Source: Setaria digitata
Taxonomy: Eukaryota > Nematoda > Chromadorea > Rhabditida > Setariidae
Direction: 5' to 3'
NCBI GenBank assembly: GCA_003640385.1
Contig: RCAB01000027.1
Location: 186,001 to 250,000, forward strand
DNA: 64,000 nt
Shown here piece by piece: positions 12,284 to 27,100 of this stretch. Made by a program: the position numbers and the translations under genes. Each line of letters begins with the position of its first letter. Positions within the stretch are counted from its first letter, which is position 1. The notes under the pieces were generated by a model, which was not told where the DNA came from, ran no database searches, and saw nothing but the letters and a program-made list of their open reading frames with translations.

Positions 12284-15200
12284 CGTCTTCTCTTTTTCAT
12301 TCAAATTTTACTTTACAAATGTTGTCAATTGCATATTTTTGCTTATACTTTTTTCTCGTCTTTTCAAACAAGCACTAATCAATCCATTTTCAATGTTTAT
12401 CCTCATACCTCAGAATTCTGTAACATTATTTTTCATGCAACATTGGCTGAACTCGTGTACTTTTGAAACGGAAATAGTTTTTTTGAAAAGGCAAAATCAT
12501 CGATTTTTCACCAAAGTCATAAAATTTCAAAAAGAGAGCTTTCACAAAAAAAGTTCTGTTCAATGGAAAGTACGAAGCGCTCGACGCAGGTGTGAACATA
12601 AAATGTTCGTGGCAATTCATTAGTATTAATGAGACAAATTAACGGTAGCGCGATTATCTACTGCTTAGTAGTTACTTTTGAACGGTATTATTAAAAAGCA
12701 ATAGAAATTGATAGTTGCAGCGAAAACTGCTTTGATGAACTGATAAGCTTATCGTTGACCATGCAAAGAACTAGTCATGACAGACAACTTGTATACGGAA
12801 CGGATTTGAAACCATTACTGGATTAAATTTTAGATTCGCGAGTTTGTTCAGTACGATTGGTCGCACGTGCAATCTCTTCAATATATTAAAGTCCCAACGA
12901 CTATGAATACACCATTCAGATTACTGTTTATTGCCACTTTTTAAGTTAACAACGGTACATAAAAACAATCTGTAGCACCCAGTATAAAACGAATTTACTC
13001 CCTGGCTGTTCCTCCAAAACACAGTAATTAATCACTCTTTTATTACTGTAATGACTTTTCTGGGAAGTTTCAAGGATATGATTATATCTTTTAGAATTCA
13101 TCAAAACAGTATCATTATTTTATTGAGATGCATCTTCTGAAATAATAATACTACATTTTATTTACAGTTGTACTACAGTTCCTTTAAAGCAAACTGTAAG
13201 CGCTTCTCTTTTACTACATATTATGAGATAAGCATTGGTCTAACAATCCCCTCAGCATTTTTAATGAATAAAATGTAAAATGAAATTCTGATATACTTTC
13301 ATAGCAATCAAATTATTAAAAACACCATATTGTCATTTCAAACAGCGAAAAATACCAAAATCTTGGTTTATTTTTTTTTTTTGCGCAAAATTAAGCGCCT
13401 TTTTTTCCAAAACAGAATTTGCCGGAAATGCATCGTCGTGCAGAAAAAAAAAAATGTTAAGATTTACAGATCAAAAATCACCAATAATATTTATGCATAA
13501 TTTTACTGAGATCGTAAGCTTTCATTTTAAAGCGATCTTTCAAAATAAAGAGATTGAATAGGTTGCAAGATTCAGCAGTAAATTTGCACGTTTTAATAGT
13601 CGTAATCAAACGCCAGTAGAAAATGAACAATCGTTTTATTAAATGTTCCTCGACAGTTCATTACCTGTCACCTTGGTTGTCCTTCTGATCGTTTCTCAAA
13701 TATCCGCAAAAATCTTCCCTTTGAAAACTGCTTTGCTGAAGTACTTACTTGTGAATATTCTACTCTTTTTGAAAACAAATTTCAGAAATACTTATAACGA
13801 AATTACGAAACTTGATCATTAATATATTGACGAAATGAAAAACAAAAATAACCTTCCTCAATTCCCAATGTATATGCAGAATTCTGTAAATTTCTTACAT
13901 ATTCCATTAGTTGATCGGCACTAAATTGCCCAAGTTCTATAAGAACCATATGAAGCAAAGAAAAAACATTTTAGAAAGCATTAGCTTCAGAGTGCTCGAA
14001 AGCAAAAACCTCCGAAATAATAATAAAAAAATAATAATAAATACGACAAGAATTTTTAAAATTGCTTTAATGTTCAGTTTTACAATAATAAATATTGCCT
14101 AGGGGATCCCTACCATTAACGAGTCGTACATCTTGTGTATCCAGTTCAGTTCGGAAACGACTTGATCTGAAATCGCCAGCAGCTGCCTGAAAAGTGTGTA
14201 TTTTAAGATGGTTCTGATGCAAACATGCAGTAGTAGAAAATACAAGAAAAACTTCAACTATTATTCAATTATTCCCACTAAACTTCAATACGACAGATGG
14301 ATTTCGAAAAGTTATACAGAGCGCTACGTCCATTTACTGTCTAGAGTTGGGTGGATGGATCAGGAACTCGACAATGTATGGTAAGGTTTTTAGGAAGCTC
14401 ATATGAGTAATTTTAAATTAAGAGACCGCTGCAGATAAGTTGGTAACTGGTAAGACAGCAGATCACAAAACTTACAGTTAATGTTCGGTTCATGTCCCAT
14501 GCACCCGGCACATTCTCAGGGAAAAGTTCAGGTGATTTCCGGTGAGCGATATTTTCAGTACAAACGAGATTCGGGTTCGTTTTCTCAGCTACTGGACTAT
14601 CGTCCATCCCCTGAAAGTGCTCTCAAGGGAAATGTCAGAATGGCAGCAAGTACTGATATACGTGCTGTCATTCATTATAGCTCTCACGAACACACAGAGT
14701 ATTCGGAATGAAAGTGGAATGAAATAATTTTAAAAGGAAAATGTGACACTGTGAAGGAACGTGAAACACAAACCGCACGTGAAACTTCTGAACAATACTC
14801 AATCAATTCAATACGGGCTCCAAGTATGGCCTACTTTGCGGCTCGGCCTTAAATTTTCGACAAGTTAGAAACGATGGGTACGTTTGCTTGCTAGGTTTGA
14901 GAGACGTGGTTGCAGGTGAAGCCAAGATAAGAAGGGTCAGAGTCACGGAATCAATGACTTGTCTCGAAGAAAGTAGGTCATTGTTAGGTTCACACAGTAA
15001 TGTGTCATTCAAGCGTTAAGTGATACTTCCTTCAGAACAGTAACTACGCAGGATATCGGAAGAGATTAACTAGTATATGGTAGGAAGACTGCTGCTTGTT
15101 CACAACTTTAAATATTGTTAATTTCAGGATAAGACAAAGGTTCCTGCAAGTACTTGAAAAAAGGTCATTTTTCCTCAAGTTAGGATCCTTGTTGTTCTGA

Positions 15201-17177
15201 ATTAAGTTCTGGGCGTCAGATAAGAAAGAAAAAATGATTGTGTAAATGAACACAATAGAGAATCCAGAAAAAATGGATATTGTTTTCAGGGAAACATTAG
15301 TTTGATGCTTGTTTTCTTACTAGTTTCTGAGTTATAGAAGATATATTAGGAAGATGTAAAAAAAACAGGATGAACAAATACCATTGCGGAAGACGCTAAC
15401 TCCTATTTGATAATGTAAAAATCGTGTGGCCACTGGTCGTGTTTGAAGTGAAATATTTTATTTACGTGAGAGAACCATATTTATTAAAAATTTCAAACTT
15501 TTTCACCTTTGCATTACTTTATACTGATGAGCAGCTTCAAATTGTTTTAATGATTTGATGCACTATTTAGTCCTGATAGTTGACTCATAACTGTTCCTTT
15601 CGTAATGATTACTTTAACAGCGGTGATTCATTTAGACATGTAATGTTACTCATCGTTAGTTTTCACTTTATGCACAAGTTCTTTCCATTAGTTTTTAGAT
15701 CTTATAACTTAATTTTCAAAGTGCAGTTTATACTTTTTATGCCCCTGCGTGTCATAAACTGGGCGCTAACTCGACATGGGGCTTCGATGTGAGAAAGGAA
15801 AAGAGGAAAGATGAAGTGCAGGTGTAATAAAGAGATTAAAGCCAAGTTTTAAAATGCAATAACTAATTTGTGAATTTTGCAAGACTATATCTTCTAGATT
15901 GAAAGTAAGACTATTTGTGGGATAGAAAGAGAGTATACCTATAATTTGGTGGAATCTGATGACTAGGAATGAGAATCCAGTGAAACTTTTTGACCCAGCT
16001 GAATATCATTCTACATACCTCCTGAACGGATGAAGATAAAGCGAAAAATTCCTTGAAACCTTGCAAGGAGTACAATGCTTAGCAAACGAAATATTCATAA
16101 ACTTCGCTTGACTATTTATTTATTACAGATGTTTTAAATGAAATAAAATCAACAAGAGTGTTAATTTTGGGCCAACTACTTCCCTGACCGAAAAGACTCA
16201 CCTGTCACTCTTTGGCTTCAGTGTGTTGGTTTACTGTGACCCTTTCACCACTCCAGATGTTTCTGTGCTCATGTAGCCTATATGAAGCAAGAGACTGAAA
16301 CTCCTATACATACCTGAATTTTTAGTCTTACGTTGAGGTCTATGTTCTGCAAATTAAGTGGTAACTTTTAAACTTGTGCAGAAGAAAAGAGTCCTTCTAA
16401 AACAGAATAAACAGCAAAAGAAGAGTTTGTTTCAATTTAAAATAAATCTTGTAAAAAATAAACATAACTTCATTTCTTCTCCACCCTTTCCTTCATGGCT
16501 ATTTTTGAAGCTAAGATAATTCCACTCTCCCTATCTTCCTATCTGCTGGCTGACTCAGCCACTGCTCTTGCTAATGTCAGAAACAAAAGGGTCACGTAGA
16601 GGAGAGCAGAAGGATTAAAATTTCACATTTTCACACTTTTTAGTAATTTGACACTGACCTGCTGAAACTTCTTCCTTTTCCCCTTTCAAGCACTCTTCCA
16701 TAGTCTCTCGCTATCAGAGTTTGCATACGCCTTATTGTTATCGCTAAGTTTCCTTCTGTTCATTGAAAAGTGTAAACTTTCCAGAAGTGATTTTGGCTAG
16801 CACGGTGCTTCAGCTTAATTTTCATACTATTTTTTGATTATTAATTTATCAAGAAAAATTTAATAAATGAAATGTTGGAAAAATGATCAGAAAGTATTGA
16901 TTTCTTCCCACTCCAACAGTGATTATGCAGCAAATACCGGTATACTTTTTGTCAGATTGTGTTAATCTCAAATTTGCAATTGCGATAATTTCTAAATAGT
17001 ATTTTGAAGTTGAAACAGAAATCTAACTGAAGATTAAAGAGCTGAAAATCTTTTTAGTGATTGTAAAATACTTTATTACTTATCTACAACAACACTTGCT
17101 TTCTTTTATGTACTGCTGTATTCCATACTGTATAAATCTTTTATATAATGAGCAAATAACTTCTCTGGCGTGTTTTA
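12284..17177. other. 4.9 kb interval, no confident gene
   Basis: Mostly AT-rich DNA with homopolymer runs (for example 13371-13382 and 13444-13454). Around 14.2-14.7 kb there is a patch with coding-like composition on both strands. A plus ORF from the ATG at 14481 runs 76 codons after a TTACAG acceptor, and another open stretch ends at a GTAAGG donor near 14382, but the two do not join in phase. I found no recognisable domain, so it is left unassigned. Confidence 0.35.
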
Positions 17178-20100
17178 GGATTCGAATAATCAAAATAATA
17201 CAGATTCCATTGACTGGATGACATCTATCCTTTGGGATCATGGGAGCTCGCCCGGTTTTCAGGAAGAGAAAATTGTAAGACAAATTTACATTATTGGATT
17301 TTCATTCAGCTTCCAGAATTTACTGCTGGCCTTATCAATCTTTAACTTCTAATTCTCATCTTTGCAAGGATCCTGATCAATCTGGTAACAATGTTTCCAC
17401 TTCAATTTTATCAAATTTTTACATTCAGGATGAGATGTTATCAGCAGCTGTGTTACTGTGCATCATATTGGGGTGTCTCTGTATCACTCTGAATTTATTT
17501 ATAATCAATATAATAATTAGATATCGAAGAAAATTTCTCAAGAATATTTTTTACTTCCTGGTTTTTCATTGTTCTGTAGTGGATCTTCTACGAGGATGTT
17601 GCTTAATTGTGTGGGGATTACCCCACATCGTTATCAGCAATCAAACTTCTATATATAGCCGTCTCTTCATCTTAAAGGTGGGATTTCAACTTCTTGGTCA
17701 TTGTTCAGTTCATTTGAATAAATTACTAAAATAATGACAATGCTTCACTGATTCAAAGCAGTGACTTCTTTTAAAATTTTCAGATAAGCCAATTTACCAC
17801 TTTAATATTACGATCTTGCAATCTGCTTACGATTTTCAACTTACTGATATTCACTTGTAATGAATTTGCTGTGGTACATTACCCACTTGTTTATAACCGT
17901 CGCTTCACACTTCGTGCTGTTGTGATTTATTTATTTCTTAGGTGAAGGAATTTTAAACTTCTTCACTGCAAGAATATTTTTGTAAAAACTATTCGTTTCA
18001 GACTTCCTATGTTTTTCAATTGTTAAAAAAAAAAAAATAGCAGATTGAAATTTTAGGACAAATTTCTTTTAACTCAGTTGTCACTGAGAGAAAAAAAAAA
18101 ATCAAATACTCATGATTTCAAAATATCATCGATTCATTCTGCCTGTCTAACAGAACTTTAGACTTCAGTGTAATCTTCAAATTTTTGTTACTCTTCGGCA
18201 GATGCGAAAGTACTGATTCTTTTTTTTTTAATATATATTAAGCATGTTTGGTGTTGCTTTTATTGAGAAGACTTTAGAGAGAAATATTGCAGTTGGTTAA
18301 TAAGTTTTTTACCTGGCATTGGTTCAGTGGCATTTTCAAGTTTTTTCAAATCTGCTTATTCAATCGTTGCAGTATATGATACTGATCATATTGATAATGG
18401 AACATTTTACCCTACCACTATCCATGGTAATTATGCTTTGTTTTTCAACTGAAGCATGAAAGTTTCGAGATTTTCAAACACGGCATGTGAATATTATTTT
18501 TTGAGAAATTCAAAATTCATGGAGAAAATGTCACCATTTAATGATCTAATATTGCCACTAGAAAAATATTTGTCTTCCGTAATCCATTATAAAAGTGTTA
18601 TTATGCAAGTTGTTCTCATCTAAAGCCCAATTTTAAAATGAAACTCTCTGAAATCTCTTGAGTGTAAAAATTAGATAACATTTATTTGGAAAACTGACGC
18701 AGTACCTTACAGAACCAAAATAACGGTTAAGCTAAATGACAATTAGACTTTACATCAATCATTTCGTAGATAAAATATGCTTTCAGAGGACAGAATAAGT
18801 CGCCGAAATATGGTAATGTCTATCAATATCCTCTCAATGCTGATGACATTTTTTCTTTGTTACTTGAGCCTTTTTGTTGTTTTGGTAATTTTTTTTCAGT
18901 TTACTTCGAGACTTGAAACTTAAATTTTATCTGATTTAAATGTCTTCAATCTGCTAACTCGACTTTGACATTCTTCTAGTTCGCTAGACCATGTTTATGT
19001 CAAATCATATAAACCAAAAACTGCTATCGTAGCCTTCACACGAACATATCCAAGTGTTATTTCATGTTTTGATAAAATTTCTAAATTTGTAAGTTTGGAA
19101 GAACCATTCTTTAGTATCAACATAAATAAAAATGAAATTTGGACTAGTCACATCTCCGTCCTTGAACTCCATTGTTAGATTGTTATGAAAGAAAGCTCAG
19201 AAAGCCATCGACTCTTTCACTTTGATTTATTCGAAATGGCAATTTGAAATGGAAAAACAAACTCAATCTGTAAAAGAATTTTCTCATGTTTGTTGTCCTT
19301 TATTTTCCTGAAGGTCATCAAATGAAAAAATCTCCTTTAGTTTTGTTATGGATCAATAATGTTCACGATACGATGTCTTCGAAAGGAGAATCAGTTGAAT
19401 CAAGACAGGTTGTCAAATCTTTCAAGTTGTCAGAGCAACACTTAATTGGATGTTTTCTTTTCTCTTTTCATTATTTCTCCATACCTTTCTTTTCATTTTT
19501 CTTGATGAAATTTGAAAACCAAATTTAAACTCTTAAATCAACTTTGAGAAGCACATTCTCAGAGTCCCTTCTTAACAGTGATGGAAGTAATCAAAATCAG
19601 ATCTGCTGCTCAAGTTTTGTTTTGAAAATGATTTTATTGCAGTAAAAAAAGTCACTATCAAGGGACAAATCATTTATTGTGCAGGCATAAATATATGATC
19701 GTTATTGGTAGCAGTCTATTCGTTTATGTATTATTTCTGCTACCTTATTCTGGAGTGCAGTTGGTGACACTTCTACATATCAACGATGTTCTCGTTACAC
19801 CATTTCATTTCGCTCTTATCAAGTGGAGTCTTGAAGTTCGTAGATTTATCAAAAGTGAAGCTCGTGATAGACATTTTCTTCTATTCGCATGGTTTCTGAA
19901 TTAAATCAAACCTTTTTTTTTTCGTGGAAAGGAGTCCTTTTGCTTCTTATCATTAACACATTGGCCTCATTTCTAACTATATCAGATTTACAGATTCTTA
20001 CTGGCATACATGCTGTGTGCCAACCACTGTGCTATTTTCGCATGGTCGAATTCCGTCGCTTAGCTTGTTCTAGCAGGAAATCCGAACAACGACGTTTAGG

Positions 20101-20598
20101 ATGTTCCAATTCGCCTTCTATATTACAATCAAGTAAGAATCAGCTTACTGTTAAAATTTCCACAACTATTTAGGATTTTCATGACAGGTTGCGCACCTTT
20201 CAGCTTAGATTTTGCAAAATCTTAGGTTACTTCGATATGAGAGGATTTTCCAACAATTTATCCAGTCAGGTCAGGATTAGCTCAGCCATACTAATTCGTT
20301 TCAGAGAAAAAGTTTACGTTTGAAGATTCAAAAGAAGAAAATTTGTCTTTGATAAACAGGTACTCACATGGCTTCGATGTTTAGTACATATACACCCTAC
20401 CACTTAATTCAGAAACATTGCTAGGTAAGCGAATAAAAAGATACCAGTCTCGGTAAACGAAATAAGTATTTGTTAACAATTTCAGTAAGCAGTTTTAACC
20501 ACCCAAAGGTGCCGATAGCATTCGAAGAAGTTTCTAAGAATCGCTTTCAACGAAGTCATCGGAAGGGAGTGAAATCAAAAGAGATTTGTGCACTTTGA
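17178..20598 (+). CDS. orphan rhodopsin-like G protein-coupled receptor
   Basis: Well-supported exons: 17310-17677, 17784-17941, 18293-18426, 18787-18884, a loop exon ending at 19425 (start doubtful), 19685-19854, 19932-20132, 20305-20359 and 20490-20598. An N-terminal exon at 17178-17242 is possible. Visible helices: TM1/TM2 in 17430-17670 (LLCIILGCLCITLNLFIINI, then a basic loop), TM3 ending TCNEFAVVHYPLVYNRR, TM4 (WLISFLPGIGSVAF), TM5 (ILSMLMTFFLCYLSLFVVL), TM6 (YMIVIGSSLFVYVLFLLPYS) and TM7 ending VCQPLCYF. The DRY position reads NEF and the NPxxY position reads QPLCY, so it is a divergent class-A receptor. N-glycosylation sequons lie in the N-terminus and in the loop before TM5. The basic cytoplasmic tail ends at TGA 20596-20598. 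Ligand unknown; peptide or chemosensory receptor is inferred. Confidence 0.75.
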
Positions 20599-21184
20599 TG
20601 CTTTTTCATCTTTTACATGAATAAATGTTTCTGACGAATAACTGGCCAACATGAATAAGATTTCACCGTGATCACTTGATTCTCGATGAGAAGTTGGCTA
20701 AAAACCCAAAGCAAATGCTCCAATCTCGCAAGACATTCCATTTTTATCGTGATTATACATGGTCAGATCGATCGTTTTTAGAATCACGGTTCACACATAT
20801 TCTCCGCAGCGTTTTGCTCCTGTATGAAGTAGTGCTGCTACCACAAGCCGAGTACTTCGGAAGAGACAACTAGTAGACTGCCATCAAAGCCCTCACGGAG
20901 TCTGGGATCGTTGAAGTGATGTGGCTTTGCTGTTGAAAAGGAGCGGAATGCACTTATATCAGAAGTGTAGGATGGTAGGTAGGGTGAGAAGCTAAGCTGG
21001 GCTTGCACGTGCCTTCTGTGCAGACGATTCAGCTCCACGTTATCCACTCACAACGCACGTGTGAAGACGTGCCAACTTAGATTATGCACGTACAATTATT
21101 CTGCTTCAGTTGGCTGAAGCTCCTTGGCATCTTCGCTTCAGTTATCTTTGTTTTCGTTGCGAAGGATTAAGTCAGGACAAGCAT

Positions 21185-24100
21185 ATGGCGACGAAGCCAC
21201 TGCGCTGTGATAAAATTCTTACCGAATTGCCACTTATCAGAGAGTTGTTATCTGCAATCTGCGACAAAGATGATAACGAAGAGGTAGGGAAGTGCATCGA
21301 AAAGCTCTGTGAAGCACTACACAAGGTGAACCTTTTTCCAGTTCCTTGTTAAATAAGTTAAATGTTAGATATTTTGTACGAGAAAAGTAGATGAAGCAGT
21401 TCCACGATCAACTAATCAAGTATGATTAGAAGGTGACATGACGAGATTGGTTAGTGCTTTTTTAGTTCTGTGGTTAGCATCTTGGTACTTGAGTAATTTT
21501 TTCCTTAATTAATTAGAAATTGTTAGTGTTTATATTTTCCTTTAACTATTAAACTATCACTGTAATAATATCCTTGCATCACACTTCACGAAATAGCGCT
21601 TTCTGAATTTACTAGTAGAAAATTCAAAATACTAGATATTCTTTTCTGAGCTATTCATTTTTTTAAAAATTTTTGTAAAATTTTGAAAAAATTTAGAAAG
21701 GTTTGGAAATAGATACTGTAATGGACGAATTAGAGTTGTGGCTTTGCTATTTCACTGGCCAGCCACTCAGCGACAAAAGCGCTGATCGTTGTCTTTCTTT
21801 TTTTGTGAAATGTGGTTTGAAGATGATTTTGGAGAATACTGTGATGCCTCCACTCTTAACACTTCTTCTTCGACATATCGAAAATGTGAGAATTGCTAAA
21901 AGCAAGCCGCATTTACTATTTTTGAGTTTAAATAAGTAGAAAGTAGGACACGAAGCGAGTTAGACTGGTCTTAAAGAGGTGTATACGTTATAACTTCTGA
22001 CTGATCTACAAATGTCCTTAATATCACAAAGAGAAAGATCTAGCTGGAAATAACTGGGGAGATTTCAAGCTACAAGAAGATTTTCTTAGAGAATATAATA
22101 GGTTCGAATTGCAATTATTAATATTTCAGATTCAGTACGCAATCTACGATACTTCACGATATCGATGCTGTCGACTGATAACATTGATTTTTGAGGCTGT
22201 TGAAGATATAGAAGCAGACTATGAGCCTACCAGATGTAGAGAAGAAGGGATTTTACCTGCAGAAGTGATGGAGAATCTAATCAAAATTTTGCATGAGAGG
22301 ATATATGATAAGGTAAAGTTAAAGTTTCTTTGAGAAATATATTCGCGTCATTTAATGTAGTTGCGTTATCTTTCTTAAACAGTCAGTTCACTTCATTCTG
22401 ATTTTATAAAATTATAAAGCATGAATTTTGTCAGACCTTATAATGTTTATTATTTGTAAAAATTCCAGAATCCATTTGTAAGAGCCGAAGTGATTCGTTC
22501 CTTCTCTGTGTTGTACAGAATCAATAATGCCGATGAAAATGGACTTGATTGCACGAAGTGTAAGACAATTTTTATTTTTTTTGCATTTGATAAACTAACT
22601 GTTAGATATTGAATCATTCCCATTTACTGGTCATATGAAGACATGTAAAATTCTCTTTGCAGGAAAATAAATGACATTTGAGGCATGAACAATTTCGGTA
22701 GCTTTAAAAAAGTTTAATAGTACAGGAAGATTGCATCTGAGAAGCTTGGTTGCATTATTACTATAAAATAAGAGGTTGATCTTCCTGGTTTTGGGCTAGA
22801 TTCAGACATTAAGTTCCAAATCTCTGGCTATGATTGCCTGATTTCTGATATTATTTCGTCCTTAGTGACGGTACATGAAATTCTGTTTTATTTTCTAGAA
22901 AATTTTTTTGACTAGAACTTTGTATTAATTTACTTTCAGATATCATTAATGCTTTGATGGACATTTCACGCGATGTAAGAGCAGAGGCAGTTCGTAGTAT
23001 ACCACTTTTTTCTGAAAACAATATTGCAACATTCATTTCCGCAGTTCTGGTGGAGAATGATAACAGCATTTGTCGCCTTGCTTATAGTAGAATTGCATGC
23101 AGTTTACATGTGCGCTCACTCACAGTTCAGCAACGAATGCAGCTGCTCAAAACTGCGTTTACAAAAGACGATGGTATTTCCTTATTCATTGTTAATTGTT
23201 TTAAAACTTAATTTTTCGGGTTCTTCAAGTTAATAAATCTCAGTAACCATTTACTTGTCTCAGTAACTGTTTTTTTTCTTTTTTTAATGTTATACTTCTA
23301 AGGAGATTTGCTTGCTCCATTTCCTTACTTTTGCTTTAAAAATAAAATTTCAGCAGTGCTGAGAAAAATAATTGAACGAATGGTTGTAAATTGGGCTGGA
23401 AATGATTCAGTACCACTGCTTAATCTTCTACAACATCTCGATTTTATCTCCGATTCACAAACCACCCAACAGGTGGATTTGTAATTTTCCTAAAACTTTG
23501 TTTTTGCAGTTTCATGCACCACTTACGTTCTTGATCTCTTATTACAGTGCAGTTTAGCTTAAATCTTTCCTCTTAATAAATTTTTTCGGAAAATTATTTT
23601 TTTTAAGGTATATTCATACCTGCTTCTAAGCCGAAACACCTGAATGTTTATGAGGACACCTATTTTCTCTTGCTCATCATTTTTTTTTTTTGTTTATTAT
23701 TCTGACTGTGACCCCGATACTTAGTTAATTCATAAAATTTACGTAGGATGGAGAAAATAAGTTGAGAATAAATTATGTGAAAAAGAGTGTAATTTTTTTA
23801 TTAGATATTTATCCTTTTTATAGGCTTTGATGACATTTCTCAAAAATTACCAGAAAGAAATAGGAAGTGCCCGAACCAGTGAGATGCTAATAAATCTGAG
23901 TAAGTTGTGCAGTGCAGCACAGAGCAAGATGGACACAGCGGGTACAGCTTCGTATACTGATTTTGTTAAATATGATATACTTGATCGACGAAATTTTGCT
24001 GAATTGCACTGCAGGTTTTGCTTCACTTTTGTAAAATCTGTATACATGACTTGTATTATTTATATTTTGAAATTTCCCGCTCAAAATTTTGTCACTTACA

Positions 24101-27100
24101 AAACAGTCTAGCCTGTTCCTTCATAAAATAGATTCTAATTACGGAAGGAATGAAAAATTCATGCTTTGTGAGCACTAAATAAAAACTTATTAAATTGGCT
24201 TTATTTAATGACATCTGTGTTCGCTATTGTCACTTTCAATATTAAACAAGTAATGGGGGTTCTAAACGCCGTTTTATATTAATGCGCACTGTGATTTGCA
24301 TTTTAGAGAGCATTCCATCAAAATGACAAGAAGGGTTCAAAGTTCTCAAAGTACTTGCAAAAAAGTGCATTTAGAAGGCTAATAAGAGAAGATGAAAGAG
24401 ATGAATGAAAAAAAAAAAGGAATAATCGAATTTCAGTTCCAAAAATAATCTGTATGTGGTTGCTGGTCGTGTATATATTTGGAGAAGTTTGTGTGAATAT
24501 TGCAAATTAAACGCTGTTGACGAGGGGGATCGGTATGAGGCTTTGCATTTCCTGCTTCCTGATATGATTCATTTCGTCGACTTCCTTTACAAGTAAAATG
24601 TCTTGATTCCTATGCCAGTGATTTTCTATGGAGCATAGGAAGTGCAATTTTTAATTCTCGAGAAATAATTTTCGAAATTGACCTGATTATTTGATTGGAG
24701 AAGCTTCTATTGCGTCTTTAAGGACATTTTAAACTGAGTGAGTTTCCTGCAAGACTTAATTCTGCAAATAGCTGAAACTTTACCATCCAAAAATAATTCC
24801 AGTAGCCTGGTAACATGGACAGCTTCAACCAGTTCAGTACAAGGACTCTTAGAAGAATTTGTAATCTTTCAGTTGTGTTTACTGACAAGGCTATTTGATC
24901 AAAAGGATCAAGTTGGAATGTAAGTTACTATTTTAATTCATGTCAAGCTCAAGTGTATGTTATATATCAACATAATTTTTTTTTTCGATTTTTTTTAGTG
25001 ACGAGGTGGCATATTTAGGGAAAAGTGGCGGAGCACACTAGAAACAATCATTTCAACAAGAAATTTGCCAAATTCAGAACAAGTGTTGGAATTCTCGGTG
25101 TGCGAATTATTTGATTTATTCTACGCAAAAGAAGGAAAATCAGAGGTCAAAATCAGACATTTTACACAAGCATGTTGATCTTGGAAATTGCTTCAGATCT
25201 TTCAAATTAATTCACCTTTTCTTGGTCATATGGACCTCCATCGTCTTAATTATTAAAGCTCCTTTTTTTTTTTTCTTCAAATAAGTTTTAGCTTTCTAAC
25301 AATCACCTAATCTATTTCCTAATGAAAAAACTTTATATTAGGTTATCGTACACTACAGAAACAAGTAACAATTAAGGCTTAACATGATCTCGGAATACTT
25401 TTCGAGACCATGTTAATCATGTTATACTTGATAGCATTCATTAATGTGATGGAAGGAATTGCAGAATTAATATAATTTTCAATCTGATTCACAGGAATTT
25501 CTTGAATGGTGCTGCTATCGTTTAAATAGTTTCTTTACTCCTGATTTGAATGAAACTGAAGAATTGCCACTTACTAGAGCGTTACTTGTAAAGCGGGGCA
25601 CAGATTGCGCAATGTTGGCTGGGAAAACTATCGAAGACGATAATGAGTTTGAGGTATAGACATTAAATTCCAGCAGTTTTCTGAAATTTGTTTTCAAAAT
25701 ACAACTTATTTTTAAAATTCACGAATAAATAACAGTGAAAAAAAACTCGGAATAACTTTTGTATTTTTAGCCAAATAATCACAACTTACAACGTGCTTTG
25801 CTATTCCTTCGTGCCATAATGCGCAATTCTTGTACTGCTAAAGTCACAACTTTCTTACGAGCTGCATTTGATCAAGTGGTTTGCTTTATCAGTGTGTTTT
25901 TTTATGGATTATCAGCTTATTTTTCTTTTCTTTTCATATCTCTTCAGCCCTCTCCTTTTTATGGATGGCAGTTCGGATTTATTTTGAATGTTTGTTAAAA
26001 TTATGTCTTTAAAATTTGTTTGTTTATTATGTGTATTACAATATTCTTCATATTTATATCAAATAGAAATAACCATCAGTTTGTAGAACTAACCATTAAT
26101 TTTGAATGTTTGCCAGATTAAGTGTCCTTTTTTTCTGTTTACTCGGAAAAAATGATTTACTAGGGTATTCATGGCAGCCGTTTTTGTTGACATTTTGTGT
26201 TTCAAACAGATCCTTACAGGTGGATACATACTGTTCAACACTAGATCCAATGATCTGGGTTTCGCTTTCGGAAGTGATCGGGATTGGTGTAGCAATCGAT
26301 GAACAGATAGCTCGTGAACGAATTCACATGCTGCGTTCAGCAATTGAAGTTGAAGGAGCACCTACGCGTGTCAAGGTTCCAGCTAGAAAATTAATTTTGC
26401 CATATAACTTTAGTTTTGAAGGAGATTTGGGTGGTGATTTGAGGTATAATAGATAGTGTAATATTATTATGATCTTTCATTCTCGTAACTCCAACTTTCT
26501 TCTTAGTTGACCTAATAGTTAAAAATGATTTTCATTCCACCATAATTATTTCATTTCTCCATAACATTTAAGGACTTAATGAAATACAGGCAATTGCTCT
26601 TATGTCCATCGCCGCATGTGCCATTCGAAGAAGTTATGCAAAAACTGCGCAGCTATATTATCCGGAAGTTGTGGGCTGTGGTGTTGTGAAAGGGAAAATG
26701 CTTCTGCAAGTTTTCGAAGGGTTTATATTTAGTCAGGTAGGTTATCGAGCTTGTGTTGATAATTAGGCTTAGAATCAGTCAAGATTATGTTTTCTTGGAA
26801 ATCTTGATTGAAATTCCGTCTATATATGTTAAAAAGACTTTGAAAACATAAAACAGAGCAGTGGATTACTTGAATTCCAAAAATAAGCTCCCCTTTTCTA
26901 GGATGCAGAACTTTCCTTTACTGCTGTTGAAAACATCGGTAAAATATTGTATCACGGCTGCTTTTGCTTTCCATCTGCATTGGCTGGTCTGCTTCTTCGA
27001 TATTTCGACAACTCTTGTCACCCTCATCCATATGCATTCCTCAATTATTTTTTCAGTTTTTACCCTGCCTCAAGTAGGTAGGGATTTCCATTCCGCTGCA

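Noticed and set aside
22109..22130. Possible tRNA-like GGTTCGAATT motif near the acceptor
   Set aside because: No matching acceptor stem or anticodon arm upstream; it lies in a CAP-G intron.
26573..26683. Alternative CAP-G ending (RQLLLCPSPHVPFEE frame to TGA)
   Set aside because: The acceptor after ATTTAAG with the phase-1 donor at 26433 gives a longer frame that continues into two further HEAT exons typical of CAP-G.
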